64,000 nt of DNA from Limnohabitans sp. 2KL-1 (GCF_003063435.1 NZ_NESL01000001.1:434001-498000); one strand, 5' to 3'. Positions 42,251 to 53,309 are shown, numbered from the stretch's first letter. Program-made: numbers and translations. The notes: generated by a model not told the origin, from the sequence alone.

Positions 42251-44554
42251 TTAACGCGTGGCGTTGGCATCGGCCACAGTCAGCGCGGTCATGTTCACAA
42301 TTCGGCGGACAGTGGTGCTGGGGGTCAGGATGTGAACAGGTTTGGCTGCACCCAATAAAACCGGCCCAACGGCGATGTTGCCACCCGCAGCCGTTTTGAG
42401 CAGGTTGTAGGCAATGTTGGCCGCGTCAATATTGGGCAGCACCAGCAAGTTGGCGTCACCTGCCAGGGTGTTGTTGGGCATGATCGCTTGGCGTGCGGCG
42501 GCGTCCAGTGCCACATCGCCATGCATCTCACCTTCCACTTCCAGCCAAGGTGCATTGATGCGCAACAAATCCAGCACGTTGCGCATCTTGACGGCGCTGG
42601 GCTGGTTGGATGAGCCGAAATTGGAATGCGACAGCAAGGCCGCTTTGGGCTGAATGCCGAAGCGGCGCATTTCCTCGGCGGCCATGATGGTGAATTCGGC
42701 CAATTGTTCTGCCGTCGGATCGTAGTTGACGTGTGTGTCCACCATGAACACCTGACGACCCGGCAGCATCAAGCCATTCATGCAGGCGAAGGTGTTCACG
42801 CCCTTGCGCTTGCCCACCACCTGGTCGATGTAGTTCAGGTGCATGGGGTTGGTGCCCCAGGTGCCGCAAATCATGCCGTCCACGTCGCCTTTGTGCAGCA
42901 ACATGGCACCAATGAGCGACAAACGGCGGCGCATTTCGATCTTGGCGATCTGCTGGGTGATGCCCTTGCGCTCGGTCATGCGGTGATAGGTCTGCCAGAA
43001 ATCGCGGTAGCGGTGGTCCAGTTCGACGTTGACCACGTCGTAGTCCAACTCTTCCTTCAGGCGCAGGCCGAATTTTTCGATCCGCTCGGCGATCACGGCA
43101 GGGCGACCGATCAACGTGGGGCGGGCAATGCCTTCGTCCACCACGATCTGGGCCGCACGCAGCACGCGCTCTTCTTCACCCTCGCTGTAGGCGATGCGTT
43201 TTTTCAGGGCGCGCTTGGCCGCGGTGAAGATGGGCTTCATCATGGTGCCCGACGCGTAAACAAAGCCTTGCAGTCTTTCGCGGTAGGCGTCGAGATCCTT
43301 GATCGGACGCAAAGCGACACCACTGTCGGCTGCCGCTTGCGCGACCGCTGGCGCAATTTTCATCATCAGGCGCGGGTCAAACGGCTTGGGGATCAGGTAT
43401 TCGGGGCCAAAAGCCAGTGGCTCGCCCACATAGGCCGCGGCCACCACTTCGCTTTGCTCGGCCTGGGCCAGCTCGGCAATCGCGTGCACGGCGGCGATTT
43501 CCATCTCCAACGTGATGGTGGTCGCGCCCGAATCCAGCGCGCCCCGGAAAATGTAGGGGAAGCACAGGACGTTGTTGACCTGGTTGGGGTAATCGGTGCG
43601 GCCGGTGGCCATGATGGCATCGTCGCGCACGGCCTTGACGTCATCGGGGTCGATTTCTGGGTTGGGGTTGGCCAGCGCAAAGATCAGGGGCTTGGCGGCC
43701 ATGGACTTGACCATGTCCTGTTTGAGCACGCCACCAGCCGACAGGCCCAGGAACACGTCCGCCCCGGCAATCACTTCGCGCAGGGTGCGGTGCTCGGTTT
43801 TTTGCACGAACTGAATCTTGTCTTCGTCCATCAGCTCGGTGCGGCCTTCGTAGACCACGCCCGCCAGGTCAGTGACCCAGATGTTTTCGCGCGGGATGCC
43901 CAACTTGACCAGCAGGCCCAGGCAAGCCAGCGCGGCAGCGCCAGCGCCCGAGGTGACCAGTTTGATCTGTTTGGGGTCTTTGCCCACGATCTTCAGGCCG
44001 TTCAGAATGGCCGCGCCCACCACGATGGCGGTGCCGTGCTGGTCGTCGTGGAAGACCGGGATCTTCATGCGCTCACGCAACTTGCGCTCGATGTAGAAGC
44101 AGTCCGGTGCCTTGATGTCTTCGAGGTTGATGCCGCCAAAGGTCGGCTCCAAGGAGGCGATGATTTCGACCAGCTTGTCCGGGTCTTTTTCATTGATCTC
44201 GATGTCGAACACGTCGATGCCCGAGAACTTCTTGAACAGCACGCCCTTGCCTTCCATGACTGGCTTGCTGGCCAGCGGGCCGATGTCGCCCAAACCCAGC
44301 ACGGCCGTGCCGTTGGTCACCACACCCACCAGATTGCCACGGCTGGTGTACTTGAACGCGTTGGTCGGGTCTTTGACGATTTCTTCGCAAGGGGCCGCCA
44401 CGCCGGGTGAATAGGCCAGCGCCAGATCGTGCTGGTTGACCAGCTGCTTGGTGGGTGCGATGGCAATTTTGCCGGGAGTGGGGAACTCGTGGTATTCGAG
44501 CGCGGCTTTGCGCAGCTGGGCGCGTTTTTCTTCGGCTTGGACCTTGTTGGTCAT
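42251..44554 (-). CDS. maeB: NADP-dependent malic enzyme with phosphotransacetylase-like domain
   Basis: A 767-residue protein from the ATG at 44554, preceded by GGAG; an upstream ATG adds ten residues. The malic enzyme part (about 1-430) has the tyrosine/lysine site region ([30 protein letters not shown]) and [15 protein letters not shown]. The C-terminal phosphotransacetylase-like domain (about 440-767) is regulatory in MaeB proteins and binds acetyl-CoA. It converts malate to pyruvate with NADPH formation. Confidence 0.95.
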   Translation of the reverse strand: MTNKVQAEEKRAQLRKAALEYHEFPTPGKIAIAPTKQLVNQHDLALAYSPGVAAPCEEIVKDPTNAFKYTSRGNLVGVVTNGTAVLGLGDIGPLASKPVMEGKGVLFKKFSGIDVFDIEINEKDPDKLVEIIASLEPTFGGINLEDIKAPDCFYIERKLRERMKIPVFHDDQHGTAIVVGAAILNGLKIVGKDPKQIKLVTSGAGAAALACLGLLVKLGIPRENIWVTDLAGVVYEGRTELMDEDKIQFVQKTEHRTLREVIAGADVFLGLSAGGVLKQDMVKSMAAKPLIFALANPNPEIDPDDVKAVRDDAIMATGRTDYPNQVNNVLCFPYIFRGALDSGATTITLEMEIAAVHAIAELAQAEQSEVVAAAYVGEPLAFGPEYLIPKPFDPRLMMKIAPAVAQAAADSGVALRPIKDLDAYRERLQGFVYASGTMMKPIFTAAKRALKKRIAYSEGEEERVLRAAQIVVDEGIARPTLIGRPAVIAERIEKFGLRLKEELDYDVVNVELDHRYRDFWQTYHRMTERKGITQQIAKIEMRRRLSLIGAMLLHKGDVDGMICGTWGTNPMHLNYIDQVVGKRKGVNTFACMNGLMLPGRQVFMVDTHVNYDPTAEQLAEFTIMAAEEMRRFGIQPKAALLSHSNFGSSNQPSAVKMRNVLDLLRINAPWLEVEGEMHGDVALDAAARQAIMPNNTLAGDANLLVLPNIDAANIAYNLLKTAAGGNIAVGPVLLGAAKPVHILTPSTTVRRIVNMTALTVADANATR

Positions 44555-44754
44555 TGTTCTTGCTCCGTTGTAGGCATGTGCCATGTGGCCGCTGGGGTTC
44601 AGCCGCCGGTCTGAATTTCTGTGGAATTTATCAGCTTGCCAGATGACAGATCGGCGTAAGTTTCATTGTAGACCCCGTATTAAGAGGTTTTGACTGGGGC
44701 AATCCGTGCAGCAAGTGAGTTGGCTTTTGACTTTTGCACACAAATGGTGGTCGT

Positions 44755-45366
44755 TCAGCGCAAATGCTTGCGGGCCTTGTGCTGCAAAGCCTGCGCCACA
44801 CGGGTTGAACGTGGACCCGGAATGACTTCAAAACAGGCCCCCGCTTGCAAGATGCCCGGCTTGTCGACCGCCAGGTAAAAGCCGCAGCGCCCGCTTTGCA
44901 CCATGTCTTTGGCGGCCAGGGCATAACCCATGACGGCGTTGAACTTGCCACAAGGCTCGCGCGGCTGGGTCACGCGCAACAGCACCTCGCCAAAGTCCAG
45001 GCTGTCGCCGATGAAAAGGTCTTGTTCAAATACACCTTGCAGGCTGAGGTTTTCGCCCAGAAAGCCGGGGAGTAGTTCTTCTTCGAACATCGTAGCACCC
45101 TGTTTCTGGCGCTGCGCCTGCCACCAGACCAGATGCTCTGAAGGCAAGGCGTAAACGGCTTTGCTCAAGCCGCCGTGCACGGACAGGTCAGCTTGCTCGT
45201 CGCCCGCCAGGCCCAGAACGCCAGCATCGACCGGACCGGCGATGGCCGTTTTGCCAATGGCCGACGCCAACTTGCGTCCGCCCACCATCAGGGGGCGAAC
45301 CTGCCCGGTCTGGATAGAGAGTAGCCGCCCAGACGAAAGTGGGGGAGGCGGCGAACTCGGCGTCAT
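44755..45366 (-). CDS. MOSC-domain protein (YiiM-like)
   Basis: A 203-residue protein with the MOSC core: GLAGDEQADLSVHGGLSKAVYA, ENLSLQGVFEQDLFIGD, and the cysteine motif TQPREPCGKFNAVMG thought to carry sulfur to molybdenum cofactor or detoxify N-hydroxylated bases. YiiM-type proteins act with molybdenum cofactor. It is 7 bases after pepP, so likely co-transcribed. Confidence 0.87.
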   Translation of the reverse strand: MTPSSPPPPLSSGRLLSIQTGQVRPLMVGGRKLASAIGKTAIAGPVDAGVLGLAGDEQADLSVHGGLSKAVYALPSEHLVWWQAQRQKQGATMFEEELLPGFLGENLSLQGVFEQDLFIGDSLDFGEVLLRVTQPREPCGKFNAVMGYALAAKDMVQSGRCGFYLAVDKPGILQAGACFEVIPGPRSTRVAQALQHKARKHLR

Positions 45367-45373
45367 GGACCGC

Positions 45374-46765
45374 TCAGCCCCGCATCAAGGCTTCGATCTC
45401 GTCGGCCTTGACTGGCACACCGCGCGTCAGCAGCTCGCAGCCGGTTTCGGTCACGATGGCGTCGTCTTCGATGCGGATGCCGATGTTGTGAAACTGCTCG
45501 GGCACGCCAGGCGCGGGGCGCACATACAGGCCCGGCTCGATGGTCAGCACCATGCCCGGCTGCAGGATGCGGCTGGGACGGTCCTTGATGGTCTCGCCGC
45601 TCAGCGGGTCCTTGCGCTCGCTGACCTGGCCCACCTGAGAGGGCTCGACATAACTGCCGCAATCGTGCACATCCATGCCCAACCAGTGGCCGGTGCGGTG
45701 CATGTAGAACTGGAAATAGCTGCGGTTGGCGATCACGTCCTGCGCGTTGCCCACCGTGTTCTTGTCAAGCAGGCCCACATCGAGCAAGCCTTGCGCCAGC
45801 ACGGCCACCGTGGCCTCGTGCGGGTCGACAAAACGGGCACCGGCTTTGGTGGCCGCGACGGCGGCGTCTTGCGAAGCCAGCACCAAGTCGTACAAAGCGC
45901 GTTGCGGGCCGGTGAATTTGCCATTGGCCGGGAAGGTGCGGGTGATGTCGCTGGCATAACCATCGAGCTCGCAACCGGCGTCGATCAACACGAGGTCGCC
46001 GTCACGGATCAAGGCGGTGTCGGCACGGTAATGCAGGATGCAGGCATTGGCCCCGCCCGCCACGATGGAGCCATAAGCCGGGAATTGAGAGCCGTGCTGG
46101 CGGAACTCGTGCAGCAACTCGGCGTCCAGATGGTATTCGCGCACCTCTTGCCCGGCGCGCAGCATGGCGGCGCTGCGCTGCATGGCGCGGATGTGGGCGC
46201 GGGCGCTGATCACAGAGGCTCGGCGCATGATGTCCTGTTCGTGAGCGTCTTTCACCAAGCGCATCTCGTCGAGCACGCTGCACAGGTCGCGCTGCTGCTC
46301 GGGACACAAGGCACCATAACGCACCCGCGAGCGCACCGACTGCAACCAACCGTTCACCTGAGTTTCCAGCCCGGTATGGATGGCAAACGGGTACCAGACG
46401 GTGCTGCGGTTTTCCAGCAACTTGGGCATGTGCGCGGCCATCTCGCCGATGGGCAAAGCCCGGTTCACGCCCAGCGCGGCGGGTGCTGCGTCTGGCCCTA
46501 AGCGGATGCCGTCCCAGATCTCGCGCTCCAGGTCTTTGGGCTGGCAAAACAAGGTGGCCTCACCATCGGCCGTGATCACCAGACTCGCATGGGGCTCGGT
46601 GAAGCCGGTCAGGTAATAAAAGTAGCTGTCGTGCCGGTACAGGTAATCGCTGTCGCGGTTGCGCTGCCGCTCGGGTGCGGTGGGGACGATGGCGATGCCG
46701 CCAGTGCCCAGTTGGGCGGCGACGCGCGCGCGACGTTCGGCATAAAGTGTGTGTGTTTCGGTCAT
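45374..46765 (-). CDS. pepP: Xaa-Pro aminopeptidase (M24B)
   Basis: A 463-residue protein from 46765. The dimetal ligands are visible: two aspartates in VLIDAGCELDGYASDITRTF, histidine in HRTGHWLGMDVHDCG, glutamates in LTIEPGLYV and IRIEDDAIVTETG. The N-terminal creatinase-like domain precedes it. It removes N-terminal residues in front of proline. Length and motif order are normal for PepP. Confidence 0.93.
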   Translation of the reverse strand: MTETHTLYAERRARVAAQLGTGGIAIVPTAPERQRNRDSDYLYRHDSYFYYLTGFTEPHASLVITADGEATLFCQPKDLEREIWDGIRLGPDAAPAALGVNRALPIGEMAAHMPKLLENRSTVWYPFAIHTGLETQVNGWLQSVRSRVRYGALCPEQQRDLCSVLDEMRLVKDAHEQDIMRRASVISARAHIRAMQRSAAMLRAGQEVREYHLDAELLHEFRQHGSQFPAYGSIVAGGANACILHYRADTALIRDGDLVLIDAGCELDGYASDITRTFPANGKFTGPQRALYDLVLASQDAAVAATKAGARFVDPHEATVAVLAQGLLDVGLLDKNTVGNAQDVIANRSYFQFYMHRTGHWLGMDVHDCGSYVEPSQVGQVSERKDPLSGETIKDRPSRILQPGMVLTIEPGLYVRPAPGVPEQFHNIGIRIEDDAIVTETGCELLTRGVPVKADEIEALMRG

Positions 46766-46876
46766 CTGGATGGCAGTCGGACGAAGGTCTCCCATTATGT
46801 CCGCTCACCCCGGTCTGCCTTGTCCCGGTGGTGCCGCGACCAGCGGCTGGCATGGGTGATTCGACCTTTCACTTCT

Positions 46877-47671
46877 TCAGGTCACGCTGGCATTGAGTTG
46901 CGCCAACCTTTCGGGTGTGCCCACATCCGCCCATGCACCTCGGTAGACCTCGCCCGAGACCTGCCCTTTGTCCATTGCGGCTCGCAACAACGGTGCCAGC
47001 GGGGCTGCGATGCCTTGGGGGTTGCCAGTCTCAATGCCAGTGTTCGTTGCACTGAAAAAGGCCTGTTTGTAAAGGGCAATGGTGCTGAAGGTGAAGCGGC
47101 GGCCCGCATCGTCTCGGGGCAAATTCAGCGCCATGCCCGTGTCAGACAAGCCAAAATCCCCACCCGGGTTGTGTGCCGGATTGGGCACCAGCCACAGATG
47201 CGCAGTGTTTTCGCTGGCCGCAAAGCGTTGCACGGCTTCTGGTGTGAAGACAAAGTCGGGCGCAAACACATCCCCCGCCACCACCCAGAACACATCTTCC
47301 AAACGCGGCATGGCCCGCACAATGCCGCCGGCTGTTTCCAGTGCATGGCCAAAGTCCTGGCCCTCGTGTGAATACATCAGGCGCACACCCGGCGTGTCGG
47401 GCCACACCGGGTGTGTCCCGAAATGTGCGGCAATCTGTTCCCCGAGCCAGGCCGTGTTGATCAATTGGCGCGTGAAACCGGCACGTGCCAAGGCCTGCAT
47501 GGGCCACTGCATGAGCGCTTGACCTCGCACGTTGAGCAAAGGCTTGGGGGTGTGGTCGGTCAGAGGGCGCATGCGCTCACCGCGACCAGCGGCCAGCACC
47601 ATGGCTTGTGCCAGCACAGGCATCGTGCGCTGCGCCTCGGTGAAAGTAGGGGGGGCAAAAGGTAGGTCCAT
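46877..47671 (-). CDS. murU: N-acetylmuramate-1-phosphate uridylyltransferase-like NTP transferase
   Basis: A 264-residue protein from 47671. The NTP-transferase motif is AMVLAAGRGERMRPLTDHTPKPLLNVRG. VNTAWLG appears here as LINTAWLGEQIAAHF, and GDVFAPD binds metal. These match MurU of the peptidoglycan-recycling bypass in Pseudomonas, which makes UDP-MurNAc from MurNAc-1-P. AmpG in the same window supports the role. Other sugar-nucleotide uses are possible. Confidence 0.83.
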   Translation of the reverse strand: MDLPFAPPTFTEAQRTMPVLAQAMVLAAGRGERMRPLTDHTPKPLLNVRGQALMQWPMQALARAGFTRQLINTAWLGEQIAAHFGTHPVWPDTPGVRLMYSHEGQDFGHALETAGGIVRAMPRLEDVFWVVAGDVFAPDFVFTPEAVQRFAASENTAHLWLVPNPAHNPGGDFGLSDTGMALNLPRDDAGRRFTFSTIALYKQAFFSATNTGIETGNPQGIAAPLAPLLRAAMDKGQVSGEVYRGAWADVGTPERLAQLNASVT

Positions 47672-47802
47672 GCCCGAATGTTGCCATGCCTTGGATAGGG
47701 CGGTGCTGCGAACAATCTCGGCTAAAGTCAAAGGGTAGAACGCACCATCAACACCCAGGCACTGGGGTGTGACAGGCACGCGCCCAACAGGAGACGACAA
47801 AC

Positions 47803-48897
47803 ATGACAAGACCCTCACAGACGGTCATCACCGCCGCCCAGAACGCGTCGCTGCGTCTGGCAGACCGCCAAACACCTTTTGTGATGAACGACTGGTATGT
47901 GGCTGCTTTTGGCGAGGAAATCCAGAACCAGCTTTTGGCACGCACCCTGCTGGGTCGGCGCCTGGTTTTTTACCGCACGACCGAGGGCCGTGTCGTGGCC
48001 CTGGAAGACCGCTGCCCACACCGCTCCATGCCCCTGTCGGCGGGTATGCTGGAGCATGACACCATCGTCTGCGGCTACCATGGCTTTCGTTTCAACACCG
48101 AAGGCGATTGCATCGAGGTCCCTTCGCAGGCCAACTGTCCGAAAAACGTGGGCATCAAGACCTACCGCACCCATGAGCGCGGTCCCGTGGTCTGGATCTG
48201 GATGGGAGATGCCGAGCAGGCCGACCTGTCCAAGCTGCCGGCGCAGGACTGGATGGAAGAGGCCGATTGGGCGTGCTCTCAGGGTTACCTGAGCCTGAAG
48301 GCCAATTACGTGCGGCTGCATGAAAACTTGCTGGACCTGACCCATTTGAGTTATTTGCATGCCAAAAGCTTTGGCACGCCCGATTACGCCAAAGCCGCCT
48401 TCGAGACCGAGATCAGTGATGGCCAGTTTGCCCTTTTGCGCAACGTGGTGCCCACCACGCTGCCACCGGTCTGGGGCATCCCGACAGGCCTGACCGGTCA
48501 GGGCCAGGCGGCGCGCATTGTTCGCTCCGAATTCCGCAGCCTGGGGCTGCACGAGGTGTCGGTGACGTTTTACGATTGTCATTTGCCCGAAGGCGGGCGT
48601 CCGCAGTTTCGCATCCGCACCGCGCACATGCCAACCCCCGAGACGGCCACCACCACGCATTATTTTTTGGTGCACGGGCGCGATTTTGCGCAGGACGATC
48701 CGGCCACCACCCGCTTCATGCACGACCAGCTGTTCGTGGCTTTTCAGGAAGATGTCGATGGCCTGGCGCTGCAGGAGCAGGTGCTGGCCAACACCCCGGC
48801 CGAGGACCTTTACGAGTTTTCGGTAGCCGCCGATGCGCCTGCGGTGGCCATGCGCCGCTACGTGTTGGACCGGCAGCAAAAGGAAGCGAAAGCCTGA
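47803..48897 (+). CDS. Rieske aromatic O-demethylase/oxygenase (VanA-like)
   Basis: A 364-residue protein behind AGGAGA. The Rieske cluster ligands are in EDRCPHRSMPLS and CGYHGFRF. The mononuclear iron site is in ENLLDLTHLSYLHAKSFG (two histidines). Overall layout matches the VanA group, which demethylates vanillate-like methoxyaromatics or hydroxylates related rings. No reductase gene of the VanB type is adjacent, so electrons must come from elsewhere. It is divergent from murU with 131 bases between. Confidence 0.87.
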   Translation: MTRPSQTVITAAQNASLRLADRQTPFVMNDWYVAAFGEEIQNQLLARTLLGRRLVFYRTTEGRVVALEDRCPHRSMPLSAGMLEHDTIVCGYHGFRFNTEGDCIEVPSQANCPKNVGIKTYRTHERGPVVWIWMGDAEQADLSKLPAQDWMEEADWACSQGYLSLKANYVRLHENLLDLTHLSYLHAKSFGTPDYAKAAFETEISDGQFALLRNVVPTTLPPVWGIPTGLTGQGQAARIVRSEFRSLGLHEVSVTFYDCHLPEGGRPQFRIRTAHMPTPETATTTHYFLVHGRDFAQDDPATTRFMHDQLFVAFQEDVDGLALQEQVLANTPAEDLYEFSVAADAPAVAMRRYVLDRQQKEAKA

Positions 48898-49098
48898 ACC
48901 CCGGCTTTCTCCCAACAGCGGGGGAGCTACGCCAGCGTTGACTGCCCGCCCGCAACTGGGTGCAGGGCCTTTTGCCTGAGGCCATGCATGCCATGAAGCG
49001 TCGGTGATCAGGCCGCAACGCGAGCGGCCCGGACAGGCGGCCGGACCGACAGCCGCTAAAATACCGGGTTTTCCAGAATACTTCCCGGAGCTGCCCAC

Positions 49099-51150
49099 AT
49101 GGCAAACCAGCAACAAATGGCCAACGCCATCCGCGCCCTCGCAATGGACGCTGTTCAACAAGCCAACTCCGGTCACCCCGGCGCGCCCATGGGCATGGCT
49201 GACATGGCCGTCGCGCTGTGGGGCGATCACCTGCAACACAACCCCACCAATCCGCACTGGGCCAACCGCGACCGCTTTGTGCTGTCCAACGGCCACGGCT
49301 CGATGCTGATTTATTCGGTGCTGCACCTGACCGGCTACAAACTCCCGATCGAAGAGATCAAAAACTTCCGCACCCTGCACAGCAAAACCGCTGGCCACCC
49401 CGAAGTGGGCGTGACCCCCGGTGTGGAAACCACCACCGGCCCCCTGGGTCAGGGCATCACCAACGCCGTGGGCATGGCGCTGGCCGAGAAAATGCTGGCC
49501 GCCGAGTTCAACCAAGAAGGCCACAAGATCGTCAACCACCACACGTATGTGTTCTTGGGTGACGGCTGCCTGATGGAAGGCATCAGCCACGAAGCCGTGG
49601 CCCTGGCCGGTGCCTGGAAGCTCAACAAGCTGATCGCCCTGTACGACGACAACGGCATCTCGATTGACGGCCAAGTCGCCCCTTGGTTCATCGATAACAC
49701 GCCCCAGCGCTTTGCCGCTTGCGGCTGGAACGTGATCGATGCCGTGGACGGCCACGACGCCGCTGCCGTGTCGGCCGCCATTGCCAGCGCCAAACACAGT
49801 GCCGACAAGCCTACTTTGATCGTCTGCAAAACCGCCATCGGCAAGGGCTCGCCCAACCGTGCAGGCACTTCCAAAGCCCACGGCGAACCTTTGGGCGCTG
49901 AAGAAATCAAACTCACCCGCGAAGCCCTCGGCTGGACGGCCGAGCCCTTCAAGATCCCCAAAGAGGTCTACGCAGACTGGGACGCCAAGGCCGCTGGCAA
50001 AGCCCGCGAAGCCGAGTGGAACACCGCCTTTGCCGCTTACAAAGCCGCCTTCCCCGCACACGCCAAAGAGTTTGTGCGCCGCATGAAGGGCGACTTGCCC
50101 AAGAACTTCAACCAAGTGGCGTTTGACGCCGTGGTGGCTGCCCACACCAAAGGCGAGACCGTGGCCAGCCGCAAGGCCAGCCAGCTGGCGCTCGAAGCCT
50201 TCACCGCCGCCCTGCCCGAAATGCTGGGCGGCTCAGCCGACCTGACCGGCTCCAACCTGACCAACACCAAGAGCACCCCCGCCTTCCGCGTGGACTTGGC
50301 CGGTGACGTGGTCAAGACGGCAGACGGCTCGGCTACCGAAGGGGCCTCCAAGATCGGCCGCCACATCAACTACGGCGTGCGCGAATTCGGCATGGCCGCC
50401 ATCATGAACGGCGTCGCTCTGCACGGTGGCTACATCCCTTACGGCGGCACCTTCCTCACTTTCTCTGACTACTCACGCAACGCCATCCGTATGGCCGCGC
50501 TGATGAAGCAGCGCGTGGTGCACGTGTTCACCCACGACTCCATCGGTCTGGGCGAAGACGGCCCGACCCACCAGTCGATCGAGCACGCCGCCAGCCTGCG
50601 CCTGATCCCTGGCTTGGACGTGTGGCGTCCCGCCGACACGGCCGAAACCACCGTGGCCTGGGCCGTGGCGCTGCAAAACGCGAACCGTCCTTCGGCACTG
50701 CTGCTCAGCCGCCAAAACCTGGCCTACTCACCCAAGAGCGATCTGGGCGACATCAGCCGCGGCGCTTATGTATTGTCCGAGCCTGAAAACGTCGGCATCA
50801 AGAAGACCCACGGCGTGATCATCGCCACCGGCTCTGAAGTGCAACTGGCCCTGGCCGCGCAAAAGCTGCTGGCCGAACGCAAGATCGGTGTGCGCGTGGT
50901 CTCCATGCCCAGTACCAATGTGTTTGACCGCCAAGACGTCGAATACAAACAAAGCGTGTTGCCCGAAGGCCTGCCCCGCGTGGCGGTCGAAATGGGCTCC
51001 ACCGACGGCTGGTGGAAATACGGCTGCGCTGCCGTGGTCGGTATCGACACGTATGGCGAATCGGCTCCCGCGCCTGTGCTGTTCAAACACTTCGGCTTCA
51101 CCGCCGAAAACGTGGCCGACACGGTCCACGCTGCGCTGCTCAAGGCCTGA
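49099..51150 (+). CDS. tkt: Transketolase
   Basis: A 683-residue thiamine-diphosphate enzyme of normal length. Features are [26 protein letters not shown], the ThDP motif [13 protein letters not shown], and [20 protein letters not shown] with the cofactor-activating glutamate. It transfers two-carbon units in the pentose phosphate and Calvin-type cycles. The next gene, gap, is on the same strand, an arrangement common in betaproteobacteria. Confidence 0.97.
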   Translation: MANQQQMANAIRALAMDAVQQANSGHPGAPMGMADMAVALWGDHLQHNPTNPHWANRDRFVLSNGHGSMLIYSVLHLTGYKLPIEEIKNFRTLHSKTAGHPEVGVTPGVETTTGPLGQGITNAVGMALAEKMLAAEFNQEGHKIVNHHTYVFLGDGCLMEGISHEAVALAGAWKLNKLIALYDDNGISIDGQVAPWFIDNTPQRFAACGWNVIDAVDGHDAAAVSAAIASAKHSADKPTLIVCKTAIGKGSPNRAGTSKAHGEPLGAEEIKLTREALGWTAEPFKIPKEVYADWDAKAAGKAREAEWNTAFAAYKAAFPAHAKEFVRRMKGDLPKNFNQVAFDAVVAAHTKGETVASRKASQLALEAFTAALPEMLGGSADLTGSNLTNTKSTPAFRVDLAGDVVKTADGSATEGASKIGRHINYGVREFGMAAIMNGVALHGGYIPYGGTFLTFSDYSRNAIRMAALMKQRVVHVFTHDSIGLGEDGPTHQSIEHAASLRLIPGLDVWRPADTAETTVAWAVALQNANRPSALLLSRQNLAYSPKSDLGDISRGAYVLSEPENVGIKKTHGVIIATGSEVQLALAAQKLLAERKIGVRVVSMPSTNVFDRQDVEYKQSVLPEGLPRVAVEMGSTDGWWKYGCAAVVGIDTYGESAPAPVLFKHFGFTAENVADTVHAALLKA

Positions 51151-51217
51151 CCTGCGCCCCGACCACAGCACCCTTCGGGGTTCTGCGGGGCTTGTCAGCC
51201 ACTGACCGGCTGGACCC

Positions 51218-51243
51218 GCTTCAGCACTGCAGGGTGCTGAAGC
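51218..51243 (+). terminator. Hairpin after tkt
   Basis: GCTTCAGCAC (51218-51227) pairs perfectly with GTGCTGAAGC (51234-51243) around TGCAGG. It lies 67 bases after the tkt stop. There is no T-run, so it may be an attenuator or processing hairpin between tkt and gap rather than a full terminator. Confidence 0.45.
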
Positions 51244-51289
51244 CTTGTCCGGGAATCAGGCCCAAGCAAGGGTTTTGTTTTCAAATCCG

Positions 51290-51310
51290 GTTACGTAACG
51301 GTTTCGTAAC
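51290..51310. promoter_or_regulatory. Tandem GTTACGTAAC-type boxes ahead of gap
   Basis: GTTACGTAAC (51290-51299, a perfect palindrome) is followed after one base by GTTTCGTAAC (51301-51310), 11 bases apart, ending 20 bases before the gap start codon. It may be an operator for a sugar-metabolism repressor; none is named here. Confidence 0.4.
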
Positions 51311-51330
51311 TTTCTCCTGAGGCTCTCACC

Positions 51331-52338
51331 ATGACCATCAAGCTGGGTATCAACGGATTCGGCCGCATCGGCCGTCTGGCTTTGCGCGCCGCGCTCAAGC
51401 ACGGCTACGACGACATCCAGATCGTCGGCATCAACGACCCCAAGCCCGCCGACTACCTGGCCTACATGCTCAAGTACGACAGCGTGCACGGCCGCTTTGA
51501 TGGCACGGTGGACTTCACCGACGATGCCCTGATCGTCAACGGCAAGAAGATCAAACTCTCGCACGAGCGCGACGCGCACAACCTGCGCTGGGGCGAGATG
51601 GGCGTGCACACCGTGCTCGAATGCACGGGCCACTACCTGACAGAACCCACCAGCCAAATGCACTTGGCCGCTGGTGCCAAAAAAGTCGTGATTTCGGCAC
51701 CCTCCAAAGACAGCATCCCCATGTTCGTCTATGGCGTGAACCACAAAAAATACGCAGGCGAAGCCATCGTGTCGAATGCGTCATGCACCACCAACTGCCT
51801 GGCCCCCGTGGTCAAGGTGCTCAACGACAAATGGGGCATCAAGCGCGGCCTGATGACCACGGTGCACGCAGCCACCGCCAGCCAAATGACCGTGGACAGC
51901 TCCTCGCGCAAAGACTGGCGCGGTGGCCGGGGCATTCTGGAGAACATCATCCCCAGCAGCACGGGCGCGGCCAAGGCCGTGGGCGTGGTCATCCCCGAGA
52001 TCAAGGGCAAGATCACCGGCATGGCCTTCCGCGTGCCCACCTCCGACGTGTCGGTCATTGACCTCACGGTGGAGTTGAACAGCGACGCCAGCTACGCCGA
52101 AATTTGCGCAGAAATGAAGGCGCAAAGCGAAGGCGCGCTCAAAGGCGTGCTGGGCTACACCGACGAAAAAGTCGTCTCCACCGACTTCCGTGGCGAGCCC
52201 TGCGCCAGCGTGTTCGACGCAACAGCAGGCATAGCCTTGGACAAGAGCTTCGTCAAGATCGTCGCTTGGTACGACAACGAATGGGGCTACGCCAAGCAGT
52301 GTCTGGAGATGGTGCGCGTGGTGGCTAAGAAGAAGTGA
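51331..52338 (+). CDS. gap: Glyceraldehyde-3-phosphate dehydrogenase
   Basis: A 335-residue protein of normal length. The NAD-binding motif is [16 protein letters not shown], catalytic C152 lies in [13 protein letters not shown], and [21 protein letters not shown] and [11 protein letters not shown] are typical. INDP after the second strand has the aspartate of NAD-preferring enzymes. It oxidises glyceraldehyde-3-phosphate in glycolysis. It is followed by a strong terminator. Confidence 0.97.
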   Translation: MTIKLGINGFGRIGRLALRAALKHGYDDIQIVGINDPKPADYLAYMLKYDSVHGRFDGTVDFTDDALIVNGKKIKLSHERDAHNLRWGEMGVHTVLECTGHYLTEPTSQMHLAAGAKKVVISAPSKDSIPMFVYGVNHKKYAGEAIVSNASCTTNCLAPVVKVLNDKWGIKRGLMTTVHAATASQMTVDSSSRKDWRGGRGILENIIPSSTGAAKAVGVVIPEIKGKITGMAFRVPTSDVSVIDLTVELNSDASYAEICAEMKAQSEGALKGVLGYTDEKVVSTDFRGEPCASVFDATAGIALDKSFVKIVAWYDNEWGYAKQCLEMVRVVAKKK

Positions 52339-52355
52339 GCTTGATCGCCCAAATG

Positions 52356-52381
52356 AAAAAAGCGCCTTCGGGCGCTTTTTT
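52356..52381 (+). terminator. Rho-independent terminator of gap
   Basis: AAAAAAGCGCC and GGCGCTTTTTT form a perfect 11-base stem around the stable tetraloop TTCG, beginning 18 bases after the gap stop. The A- and T-rich stem bases make it bidirectional. Confidence 0.9.
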
Positions 52382-52520
52382 CATGGCAATGGTTCTCTGT
52401 TGGATCGGTACCCCGCCGCGATCAGGCCTAAGGAAACCTTGGCGATGTTTGCCGCTATGTGCGGTAACGACAGAGATGTGGGTTGCGTAGGGGTATCGGC
52501 AGGCGGGGTGAAACTGTCGT

Positions 52521-52548
52521 GAGAGGGTGTACAGAGTTTTGTGTAAAC
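52521..52548. repeat. Probable terminal inverted repeat of the IS256-type remnant
   Basis: GAGAGGGTGTACAGAGTTTT followed by GTGTAAAC resembles the terminal repeats of IS256-family elements (which read TTTACACAAAA-CT-x-TGTACA from the other side). It lies 11 bases beyond the transposase stop, as expected for the right end. The opposite end is missing. Confidence 0.5.
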
Positions 52549-52558
52549 GGGGCGGTGA

Positions 52559-53175
52559 TCAGTCCTTGGGCATCCTGCCTTCGAACTGAATGGTAAACCG
52601 GGTTAATGCGGCCTTCCAATCTCTCAGGGGCATCGTCCACTTCTTGCTGATGTTGTTCAGCGCCAGGTAGAACAATTTCAGCAAGGCCTCATCGCTGGGG
52701 AACGAACCCCGGCTCTTGGTCACCTTGCGCAGGCTCATGTTCACCGACTCGATGGCGTTGGTCGTGTAGATGATCCGCCGAATCTCCGGCGGATATTCAA
52801 AGAACGGCACGATCCGCTCCCAGTTGCTGCGCCACGATTTCACAATGGTCGGGTAGTCTTGGCCCCACTGGTCCTCGAACGCCTGCAGCCGCAGTAGGGC
52901 TTCATCGGCAGTCGCGGCGCTGTAGATGGTTTTCAGGTCCGCCGCCACCACCTTGCGCATCTTCCAGCTCACGTAGTTCAAGCTGTGGCGAACCATGTGC
53001 ACCACGCACAGCTGTACCGCCGTTTGCGGGTACACCGCCTCTATCGCCTCAGGAAAGCCCTTCAAGCCATCCACGCAGGCGATGAAGTGTCGGCCACGCC
53101 CCGATTTTTGAGCTCCGTGACCACCTGCAGCCAGAACTTGGCCCCTTCGGTCTGGGCGATCCACAGGCCGTCCTG
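52559..53175 (-). pseudogene. IS256-family transposase remnant, 5'-truncated and frameshifted
   Basis: The C-terminal two thirds of a mutator-type transposase remain: [76 protein letters not shown]. The first block and the rest are in different frames, joined by an apparent one-base deletion near 53085-53090. The N-terminal part and one terminal repeat are absent. The element is therefore dead. It abuts the 3' end of the aminotransferase gene. Confidence 0.85.
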
Positions 53176-53309
53176 GCTTGAGGTCTGGCGGCATCTTATC
53201 GCCAGGCCTATTCCGGACGAATCCGGCAAGCGGTCAAAGACACACAAGCAACACCGTCAGGATGCCAGCGAACGCAGCGCCACCAGCGCTACACCCTGCA
53301 AAAAGGCGC

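Noticed and set aside
42626-44410. Long plus-strand open frame opposite maeB
   Set aside because: It mirrors MaeB codons and has no motif. MaeB is certain.
47815-50145. Very long antisense open frame across the Rieske and tkt genes
   Set aside because: It covers two unrelated, well-supported genes and shows no recognisable domain, so it is a codon-bias artefact.
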